Shown: positions 56,748 to 64,000 of the stretch, piece by piece
Position numbering within the stretch: position 1 is the stretch's first letter
Layout: each line of letters starts with the position of its first letter
Source of the DNA: Talpa occidentalis
Taxonomy: Eukaryota; Chordata; Mammalia; Eulipotyphla; Talpidae
Direction of reading: 5' to 3'
DNA length: 64,000 bases
NCBI RefSeq assembly: GCF_014898055.3
Contig: NW_023601322.1
Coordinates: 9,629,312 to 9,693,311, forward strand
Program-made: the position numbers and the translations under genes
Notes under the pieces: generated by a model
Told to the model about the DNA's origin: nothing
The model's input: only the letters and a program-made list of their open reading frames with translations
Databases searched by the model: none

Positions 56748-56838
56748 CCATCCACAACTTTTTCTTTGCATCACTGGGTGATCAGAGCAAACGGAGGGAG
56801 CAGTATGTTGTCAATGGCGGCATTAACCAGGCCGCTGC
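56748..56838 (+). CDS. Candidate internal coding exon (91 bp), gene unknown
   Basis: A pyrimidine-rich tract (CTTTGTCTCTTTCCTGCTTT) ends in TGTAG at 56747, a good splice acceptor. A strong donor GTGAGTAG begins at 56839. Between them one frame stays open and enters at phase 1: the codon split across the acceptor is N|CC, and the donor splits GC|N. The peptide is IHNFFFASLGDQSKRREQYV followed by VNGGINQAA. The other two frames are stopped or less protein-like. I do not recognise the protein. No second exon was found nearby, so the gene would need large introns on both sides, which suits a window otherwise made of intron-like DNA. It could still be a chance acceptor-donor pair, and an overlapping minus-strand frame weakens the case. 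Confidence 0.4.
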
Positions 56839-56913
56839 GTGAGTAGGATTAGCTGTGCAGTTTCCTTTTCAAGGGACCTTCAGCTGGTAGCAAGTTGGAG
56901 TCATAGGGATATC

Positions 56914-56920
<7 letters not shown>

Positions 56921-56944
<24 letters not shown>

Positions 56945-57264
56945 TTTTAGATTTTTTTTTTTTAATAGAGGCATGTTTTTCTTTATTTATTTGTTTGCTT
57001 GTTTGTTTTGTTTATACATGCACTGGGTACGGTCAGAAGCGCGGGAGGGTGAGAGAATTCACGAGAGCCAGAGCGGGGAGCAGAGCAGGCAGAAGGACCG
57101 AAGTACACTGCTGAGGGGAGCAGCGGGCGGCAGGAGAGGTCTGCGCGCCATGCGGGACCCTCCTCCGGTGGCCGGGGAGCAGCCGGGGATTGAACCGGCA
57201 CCACAGAGGCCGCGGGCAGCTTCGCAACCCAGCGCTCTACCGCTGCGCCACCGGGGAGGCCCAG
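56921..57264 (-). mobile_element. tRNA-derived SINE, GC-rich subfamily with tail extension
   Basis: Flanked by a perfect 15-bp TSD GGGATATCTTATTTA (56906-56920 and 57265-57279). The left end holds a long (TTTA)n array, then TTTTAATAGAGGCATGTTTT, the reverse of the AACATGCCTCTATT tail signature. Box A and box B are well kept. It sits only 82 bp downstream of the candidate exon, antisense to it, within the presumed intron. Confidence 0.95.
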
Positions 57265-57614
57265 GGGATATCTTATTTAATCTGAGAAACAAAGTTTATT
57301 TCTATTGATGAAACATAAAATAGTTACTCTTGGTTGCTGCTAAAGATCGCAGTTGTGGATGTCACTGTTGAGCTGTTGTGACTAGTTAGACTCATTCATT
57401 TAACCAAAAGCATAAAGAAATTTCTATGTAAATGGCCTCATTTAGTTTGGATGCCTACTATCTCACGCGAATGTGCATTGTGTGAGATCATTAACAGATC
57501 ATGCTTATAAATTACCTGTCAGGTATAATAAGCATAGAACAAATAGCCTGGCAGGGCGGAGGCTGCTGAAAGCTCAGAGAGTGTAAGGTTGTAGAATCCT
57601 TTTTCTAGAAGGCA

Positions 57615-57683
57615 CTTGAAGGGATCATTAGTCTAGTTTGCTTGCAGGTGAGGAAAGTGGCTCTTGGAGAGGTGATTTGCACA
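57615..57683 (-). repeat. MIR fragment, weak
   Basis: GCAGGTGAGGAAAGTGGCTC followed by TTGGAGAGGTGATTTGCACA resembles antisense MIR ('agatgaggaaactgaggcacagagaggttaagtaacttgcc'). Confidence 0.5.
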
Positions 57684-57739
57684 GGTAAACCATCCACTTA
57701 GGTTTACTTAGGGTAAACCATCCACTTAGGTTTACTTAG
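57684..57739 (+). repeat. Tandem duplication, 28-bp period
   Basis: The unit beginning GGTAAACCATCCACTTAGGT is present twice without mismatch at 57684 and 57712. Confidence 0.95.
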
Positions 57740-58432
57740 GGGCAGGATGAGAGCTAAAATATCTCTGAGTCTTAGTAGCAACAAATGTCTGAGATATTAA
57801 AACAGACCAACAAAAATCAGTGGTTAGCATCACACATAACTACTTAAATTTGACTTTAATTCCTAAAAATGTCTTGATTCCAATATACTTTGGTTTTAAA
57901 AATGTATCACCAAACTGTGAATGGCTCACATCTACTCATCTTTCTCCTAACTTGACTTACATGACAAAATGCTCCTGTGTAAAGTACGTTTCTGGCAACC
58001 AGGGCTTGGTTTCAGTTGCTTGGTTCCTTGCACAGAGACAGCACCTACACTGGCCAGTCCTTTGGTTGTGTTGCAAAATCCAGGGCTGACTTTGGCTGAC
58101 CTTGGCATCTGTCTGATGTGCTGCTTTCTTCCTGTTTAGCCATTGTTTAAAAACAAAATTTACAAAATTGTAGACCTAATTGGCTTTATGAAAGGGCTTA
58201 TGAATGGGGCAGTGTCCCTTTTAAATACAAAATGGGAGGGTATTTAATAGATGACAAGTGGTGAGCAAGGATTTTAGCAAAAGAATAGAGTATTTCAGGT
58301 AAAGCATCCTTCCATTAGGAGCAGTCAGGGGATTCTTATTATGCAGATGACCTCACCAGGCTAGTAAGGAAACTCCAGGTTAACTGGTCTAGGATTACAC
58401 TTTTGGAAAAGGTTGAAACTGCAACAGGTTAG
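57740..58432. other. Unique-looking sequence, no gene seen
   Basis: Nothing recognised. Confidence 0.55.
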
Positions 58433-58437
58433 GTAAG

Positions 58438-58842
58438 TGTAAGGGCAGGAATGGACCACAGTGCAGGTTTTCTAGGATCCAGCAGATTGGGTAAAGGAGG
58501 AGGCAGAGTCCTCAATGGCTTTTTGCAGGTCTTTTATTGGGGTTCACCAGGCATACGGCAGGCAGGGGTGCTGGGGGGCTGGGAGGCAAGTCTTCACTCT
58601 ATCTGGGCTCTCCGGCCTTCTCTGTTTCTCTCTCGGCTTCTTGGCTTCTCTTTCGGCTTCTACTGCCATCCCCATGACGCTGCCCTTAAAAAACACAGTC
58701 TCAGCCCAGGTGAATCCCATCTACCTATGCCCACACCCTACTCCAGGTGCCCGCCATCAGGCATGCATTCAGGACCTCAAGGATCCATCATCTATCCTGA
58801 TGGCGGGAGGGCAGAAAAGCCTGACATTTTCTTTACCCTACA
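58438..58842 (-). mobile_element. Solo LTR, family B, copy 2
   Basis: 405 bp with TGTAAGGG...CCCTACA ends and a 5-bp TSD GTAAG (58433-58437 and 58843-58847). It matches 52853-53347 in order and orientation, including CAGTGCAGGTTTTCT, TTTTATTGGGGTT, CTATCTGGGCTCTC, CCCCATGACGC and GCATGCATTCAGGAC. AATAAA is on the minus strand at 58533-58538. There is no internal viral sequence. Confidence 0.88.
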
Positions 58843-58847
58843 GTAAG

Positions 58848-59659
58848 TGTGCACTGAACTTGAAAGTCTTCATTTTGGGCCTGTTTCTAACACCACAGAA
58901 GCTCCTGTCCTACCTGCCTACCTCTAGCTTCGGGGCCAATCTGCCTCCAGCTCTGTCACCACCCCTGCCCCATCCACCTTGGGCATCCAAGACTTTTAAG
59001 GGATAGCTCTCACTTCCCTGACTCTTGGCATCATCAAATACAACAAACTAGGCTGCACAGAGGAAAGAAAGGCACAAACATTAGAGCGTGGGCCAATGGA
59101 ATTCTCATCTGAAATGTGTCAGAGTCCTGGAAAGCTGCCTTTGTTATTAAAACAAAGACCTTAGCTACTCCACTGGACTGTTAGGTGATTGTGTCCTGAA
59201 AGGATTGCCCTCGGCTGCTGGAGGACCAAGGGTCAGTGCTATTTGTCAACTTTGGGCCATTTTCCATTCCTGCCACTAATTGGAGTACTTGTTAAGTTCC
59301 AATATGACCAAGTGGTTTTGCCAACTGAAATGCCAAATTAAATGTGATTGTAATTGTTTTGTCTAATCCCACTTCAAATATTTATATTTTCTTGAAGAAC
59401 TGAGTAAATATGTTATTTCAATAGACTAAGGAGAGCAGTATAGAGTCTAATTCAATCTCTGACTTTGAGATTTTTCTCAATGCAACCATTAAACTTAAAG
59501 GTCCTCATAGACCATGAACTGGAACAATTCAAGGTCAGCCAGATATAATCAATATCAGTTCACTCCACACTGGTGAGGGGAGGGGTCGCCATTAATGCCA
59601 CCGCCTCAAATCTAAACCAGAATGTATGAGGAGTTTCAAGAGTAAAGCTATCTGAGTTT
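58848..59659. other. Unique-looking sequence, no gene seen
   Basis: Nothing recognised. Confidence 0.55.
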
Positions 59660-60051
59660 CTTTTTATTATTCTCATTTCATTTTAAACTGTCATTTCTTT
59701 TTTGTCCTTTTCAAAAACTGAAATAACGTAAATTTCAGGTGTTTATCATTGAAAGTCAACATTGATACATTGAGTTTATTACTCAAAGTCCAGTTCTTTC
59801 CTTCCCCATGTTGTTGACCACTTTGTCCCATTTTTTTTTTTAAAGATTTTTTATTTTTTATGTATACAAGAACCGGGGTACAGGTTGATTTGTGGAAGGG
59901 TGAGAGGATTCACCAGAGATAGAGCTGGGAGCAGAACAGGCAGACTGACTGAAGTACCCTGCTGAGGGAAGCAATGGGTGAGACAGGAGAGGTCTGCTTG
60001 CCATGTGGGTATCTCCCCAGCCGGCCAGGATCGAACCTGTGCTGCAGAGGC

Positions 60052-60659
60052 TGTAACAGGGTGGTCCCCAGGAAAGGGGGAGGTTCCTTGCCCCACCCAA
60101 GGGAGGGTGGAGCTGAGCAGGGAGAGAAGAAGCTGCAGAAGAGACTGAGGAAGGAAGCAGGATGGAGCCAGGAGACCTGGAGGAGGCGCATGGAGCCTAG
60201 AGACACGTGAAGAAACTGCGCTTGTCTTTTGGTCGTGGACTGGGTGACACAGATGTGGGTGAGACCCGTGGGGAGGTGACCATGGCAGCTTTTATCTTGA
60301 TGTTGATTTTGCTCTTTTCCTTCCGGGCTTGTTTGGTTGTTTGTGACCCTTTTCTGTGGGTCCCCACTGGAAGATGCTTTAGACTTGTGGCAGGCCTTGG
60401 GGCCTTGTTCTGGGCCAATCCCATTTGGATGGACTTTTACCCACGAGGGGACGGGTAACTTTGGGTGCTTCATTTAGAAACTAGACTCTTTGCCTTACCT
60501 GTATAGACTCTTTGCCTTACCTGTATTGTTTCCTAGTTTTATTAAAGTTCCTTCCCATTAAAGTCTTATATGTTTTGTGTTGATGCGGCGGATGGCAGAA
60601 CCCATTTAGAATAGGCAGGTTTGCGGGGTTTGGGCTGACCCTCTCCCTGTCCTATAACA
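60052..60659 (+). mobile_element. Solo LTR (ERV1-like, family A) inside a SINE
   Basis: 608 bp, starts TGTAACAGGG and ends CCTATAACA, with TSD AGGC at 60048-60051 and 60660-60663. A 4-bp duplication is typical of ERV class I. Two ATTAAA poly(A)-like signals lie at 60541-60546 and 60558-60563. It is homologous to the minus-strand copy at 6804-7747. A 22-bp tandem duplication at 60482-60525 seems absent from that copy. The element is an LTR only, with no viral genes. Confidence 0.9.
60482..60525 (+). repeat. 22-bp tandem duplication in the LTR
   Basis: The unit TAGACTCTTTGCCTTACCTG plus TA is repeated exactly twice, just upstream of the poly(A)-like signals. Confidence 0.95.
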
Positions 60660-61260
60660 AGGCTGCTGACAGCTTCCAGCGTTGTGCTCAACCACCTGTG
60701 CCACCAGGGAGGCCCCACTTTGTCCCAATTTACTCACCTGTTTGGTTTCTCTATACACTGCATGTGAGTAAAACCACAGATTTGTCTTCCTCAGTCTGAC
60801 TTACCTCACTAGGGATAGTAACCTAGTTCAATCCACGTTGTTACAAATGACTGAATTTCATCTTTTTCATCTTTTTTGATAGCTGCATAGTATTCCACTG
60901 TGTGTGTAACTACATGTTCTTCATTCATCAGTCAGTGGGGACTTAGGTGGATTCCATTTCTTGGATCTTACAAATAATGCTCTAGTAAACACGGTGTGTA
61001 CATCTTTCTGAATTAATGTTTTTCAGATTTCTTGGTAAATACCCAGAAGTGTGATAACTGGATCATATAGAATTTCTGTTTTTAGTTTTTTTGAGGAATC
61101 TTCACACTGCTTTCAACAATGGCTATACCAATTCACACTCCTACCAACGGTGTATAGGAATTCCCTTCTCTCCACATCCTCTCTAACACTTATGATCTCT
61201 TGCACCTAATCAGTATTATTTATTTTGTTAGCTTTTTAATCCTCATATGCTTGGACGTCT

Positions 61261-61797
61261 AGAAGCAACTGGGATTATAATGTTGGCGATCTTTGCTATT
61301 CACTCACCAAATTCACAGCAGTGCATTATCACACCCACAACTTTTACAAAAGTTCTTAAAACTGTAGTTTTCAAAACAGAAGAAATTTTATTTCATAAAA
61401 CTATATTGATGTAAATATCCAGTACTCCCAAACAACTGTAGTAACACATGTATCCCTTTGGTTTTTGACATTTTCTCCCAAATCCCTCCTCTTCCGTATA
61501 TACAAATCCCAGTCCATTATTTTGAGTATTTTAAAACCAGGGTATGCATTAATATGGAGTTCAATGATTATTCAAGGCCTTTTATCTGTATATTGTACAA
61601 TTTGATCATTTTTACCGCTTTAAGGACCATTTTATGAAGACACATTTGGAAATAAGTCCTATCATAAAGTCATAATTATTTCTGACAATGCTCTCCCCTA
61701 ATCTCCCTGTTTCCCTTTTTGTGGTCTGTTTTTCTCTTTGATCTTTACTGTAGGTTCTTTCACAAAAAAATTGTAGTGACATTTAAAAAATGGATCC
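61261..61797. other. Unassigned AT-rich sequence, no gene seen
   Basis: It lies between an L1 tail and an LTR and could be older, decayed LINE text. I cannot identify it. Confidence 0.45.
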
Positions 61798-61801
61798 ATA
61801 T

Positions 61802-62267
61802 TGAAAAGGAACTGCTAAGCAAATCTTTCCTGCTAAAGGGCCTTAGGCTTGGTGCAGTAAATAATCCAGTGCAATTGTAAATAACAAGTTTGCTTGCTTG
61901 ATAAACCTTTCCTTAGAGAGCTTTCCATCTAAGTTTAAGCTTATCTAAACAAGGTTACATTTTAACAAGGTCGGACAGCTGGCCAAGCTGATTTATCTCT
62001 CAAAGGACATCCCCAAATGTCCATCTTTCCCCCTTTGTCTAGGAGTTTTACAGCAAATAGCTGTGCTTGCTAACCAATGTTATCAATGTAAGGCAGTTGT
62101 GTATAAAAGAAACCCTTTGTTTCTAGACAGGTGCTCAGACCTTACGGGACTGCCCAGGTCTGAGACCTCATGAATGAGTAATAAAGCTTCTCCTGACCTC
62201 ACCATTCCTGAAATACCGCTTGTTCTTCCCTTGCCTGGGTAAAAGGCTAGAATTTGTTTCTGCAACA
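61802..62267 (+). mobile_element. Solo LTR, ERV1-like, third type
   Basis: A 466-bp candidate begins TGAAAAGG and ends TCTGCAACA, with ATAT on both sides (61798-61801 and 62268-62271). It has a TATA box TATAAAAG at 62102-62109 and AATAAA at 62180-62185. The gap fits an LTR promoter-to-poly(A) R region, and CTTACGGGACTGCCC lies between. The layout strongly suggests an LTR. The exact ends are less sure, because ATAT is a weak TSD in AT-rich DNA. Confidence 0.6.
62102..62185 (+). promoter_or_regulatory. LTR TATA box and poly(A) signal pair
   Basis: TATAAAAG (62102-62109) and AATAAA (62180-62185) are 78 bp apart, which would place transcription start and poly(A) signal within one R region. Present activity cannot be judged. 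Confidence 0.55.
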
Positions 62268-62325
62268 ATATTTTTCAGTATATTGTTTCTTAGCATTCTA
62301 CCAACATCCTCTTTCCTTCTAAATT

Positions 62326-62589
62326 AAAAAAAAAAAATTTTTTTAAGATATTAGTTATGCATACAACAACTAGGGTAGAGGTCAGAGGTGCAGGGGGGTG
62401 AGAGGATTCACCAGAGACAGAGTGGGGAGCAGAGCAGGCAGATTGACTGAAATACACTGCTGAGGGGAGCAGTGGGTCAGACAGGAGAGGTCTGCACCAA
62501 GTGGGTCAGCTTTCTGGCAGGGGATCGAACTCATGATGCAGATAGCTTCCTAGTGCCGAGACTTAACTCCTTGTGCCACCAGGGAGGTC
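62326..62589 (-). mobile_element. tRNA-derived SINE, AT-rich subfamily
   Basis: A perfect 15-bp TSD CTTTCCTTCTAAATT flanks it (62311-62325 and 62590-62604). The minus copy ends GGGAGGTC. Box B reads GAGTTCGATCCCC on the minus strand. The part between boxes A and B is shortened. Confidence 0.94.
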
Positions 62590-62604
62590 CTTTCCTTCTA
62601 AATT

Positions 62605-64000
62605 TAATGAGTGTTTTGTTTGAGCATCCCATCCTGTGTTGTCTATGAGGAAAGTGACACCACACACAGCTTCCAAGAGACTACTGTGTGCTTGTGTGTA
62701 TTGCACTGAAACAGGATCCCTGCGTTTCTTTCCTTGCTTGCCTGGATCTTGTCTCCATTCCTTTTTTTCTAGCATAGATTCACATCTTTCAAGTTTATGA
62801 TGAAAGGGAGAAAGAATGATTCATCATTAACTTTGGTCCATAGCCTCATAAATTTTCTTCTCTTTACCTAACTAATCATCATCATTACTAATTATGCTCC
62901 AGAAAATAAACTGGAATGCAGGCTGGCTTAAGATAGAACAAATCAGTGTATAAATTGGAGGGGCTGCTGTCAAATGGCTGAGTGACTGAGCACAGCAAAT
63001 AGGAACTGTTTCCTATTCTGCTTTTGTGCCTGTGCTTATTAAGGCCTGGAATTTGCCTGGATAGAACTGGAAATCGAATAAGTATAATCTAATTTTAAGG
63101 GAGCTCAACACCAATTAAGTGAGCATTACTTGAAACATAAATTAATAAAATTGTATGTTGGTTTTGTTGAAGGATGGTGGTATGTCAGGTCTGGGGCTGG
63201 TGCCAAGGAGAACACTTGCTTGTGCTTTTCAAAGTGGTGGTTCTTGGACAATGGTTGTTCAGGAAGTGCCTCTGAGCAGGTCACACAGGGCACTTGATAT
63301 GTGTTTGGGACAAAGGAGAAAGGCAGTACTAGTGTCCTCCTAGCCCTTCACTACCTGGAGATACATGGACTTTTGAGCTTGCTCCATCTTCAGCCGCAAC
63401 TCTGTCGCTGCCATCATCCATTCTGGGCCCATGAGGAAGCAGGCACCAAGCAGTGACTTGCTTCTGTGTCATCCTTGCTGTGGCCCACAGGCTGTAGCAT
63501 GTGGTCTGTGACCCCTCCTGGATGTGGCCATCTCTCTGCTCCCTCTGGAACCTTCTCATCCTGGCCTGCGTGCAGGTTCTGTGAGAATTTTGTTTCTTTA
63601 AAAGGTATCTGTCTCAAACACCCAAGCATTAAGAGCAGAGAGCCTAAAACTCTGAAGAGAAGCATCTCTAAGACTCTCATATTAGAAAAAAATCCCCAGG
63701 CCAGCATCACAACTAGAGTATGTAATTGCTCGCCTGCTTTCCTCTCTGCTTGTGATGATTTCTTGACCTGAAAGTAACCTGCCCTCTGATTTTACAAGTC
63801 TAAATCCTCTTCATAATCCAGATTTTTCACTGAGCTGCCTGTTTCCTGCTGCTCCTGGATGGCAAGTACTTTGTATTTATATTGAAATGTGTTTAAGTAC
63901 CTCTAGGAGTTTCTTATGGGCAGTGACAAGGTCTTGGTTACAAGGGAGGAGACTTTGAATAAACAAATGAAAGAAAAAGTGTATTCATTTGTTCCTTCAA
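62605..64000. other. Unique-looking sequence to the window end, no gene seen
   Basis: No recognised repeat or exon. The open frames at 63329-63771 overlap on opposite strands and lack splice context. Confidence 0.55.

Larger units (their letters stand above)
59832..60716 (-). mobile_element. tRNA-derived SINE, split by a family A LTR
   Basis: The left part (59832-60051) has the tail and body, and the right part (60660-60716) has the head, ending GGGAGGCCCC. TSD ACTTTGTCCCA flanks the whole. The two parts join as GCAGAGGC|TGCTGACAGC once the LTR and one AGGC are removed, the normal order of a SINE. So the SINE entered an L1 and was then itself hit by the LTR element. Confidence 0.93.
59660..61260 (-). 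mobile_element. L1 LINE 3' end, interrupted by SINE and LTR
   Basis: Plus-strand pieces AATTTCAGGTGTTTATCATT (before the SINE) and TAGCTGCATAGTATTCCACT, GGATTCCATTTCTTGGATCT, AATACCCAGAAGTGTGATAA, GGATCATATAGAATTTCTGT (after it) are antisense L1 3' UTR and ORF2 end. The SINE/LTR nest at 59832-60716 splits it cleanly, because ACTTTGTCCCA is repeated on either side. It is inactive. Confidence 0.87.

Noticed and set aside
56224..56757. 177-aa open frame on the minus strand with a lysine-rich stretch
   Set aside because: No recognisable domain, no splice or promoter context, and it overlaps the plus-strand acceptor tract. Long frames arise by chance in GC-balanced unique DNA.
59910..60473. 187-aa open frame on the minus strand
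   Set aside because: It crosses the SINE-LTR junction, so it is a chimera of two non-coding repeats.
1..64000. CRISPR arrays, bacterial operons, riboswitches, plasmid or phage systems
   Set aside because: The repeat content is wholly mammalian. No regularly spaced direct repeats and no prokaryotic genes are present.
1..64000. Functional tRNA, rRNA or snRNA genes
   Set aside because: All tRNA-like A/B-box pairs belong to SINEs or MIRs. None folds as an intact cloverleaf by inspection.
1..64000. Full-length endogenous retrovirus
   Set aside because: Every LTR found is solitary. No gag, pol or env-like frame was seen between any pair, and the LTRs of one family carry different duplications.

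Overview
The window is nuclear DNA of a placental mammal and almost entirely non-coding. It holds relics of the classic eutherian repeat set (MIR, L2, MER5A- and MER20-like hAT elements, MLT1-type MaLR LTRs, L1 tails). On top of these lie 16 copies of a younger tRNA-derived SINE of about 290 bp. No long open reading frame belongs to a recognisable cellular gene, so it is best read as intronic or intergenic sequence. The only coding-like signal is one candidate 91-bp internal exon near 56.75 kb on the plus strand. The SINE head (TCCCTGGTGGCGCAGCGGTT) resembles the 5' end of tRNA-Glu, as in the CHR/Bov-tA SINEs of Cetartiodactyla. Its body does not match any SINE I can recall (Alu, B1/B2, CAN, ERE, VES, PRE-1, Bov-tA, CHR-1), so I leave the species open beyond 'non-primate, non-rodent placental mammal'.

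Layout. 0-6.8 kb is mostly unique sequence, with one L2 piece and one solo LTR carrying a 19-base G run. 6.8-8.1 kb is a solo LTR split by a SINE, followed by a second SINE. 8.1-21 kb is mostly unique AT-rich sequence with MIR, MER5A, an ERVL-like LTR, an L2, an L1 tail and three SINEs. 21-28 kb is largely unique, with GC-rich stretches and a pure (CTG)12. 28-37 kb is a dense mosaic of SINE, MLT1-like LTR, L1, hAT, MIR and L2; it contains an unusual inverted pair of 118-bp sequences at 33.48 and 34.68 kb. 37-41.7 kb is mostly unique. 41.7-53.5 kb is repeat-rich again. 53.5-64 kb holds the candidate exon, two solo-LTR families and the most complex nest in the window (L1 > SINE > LTR at 59.7-61.3 kb).

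How the parts relate. Many insertions keep matching target-site duplications (TSDs), so several can be ordered in time. An ERV1-like LTR family sits inside a SINE at 60.05 kb, while a SINE sits inside a second copy of the same LTR family at 6.8-7.7 kb. That implies the two families were active over overlapping periods. A second LTR family is present as two solo LTRs 5 kb apart with 5-bp TSDs. Three SINEs share an extra AACATGCCTCTATT tail, which marks one source lineage. Family names taken from memory (MER5A, MER20, MLT1, MER21) are by recognition and were not checked against a library.
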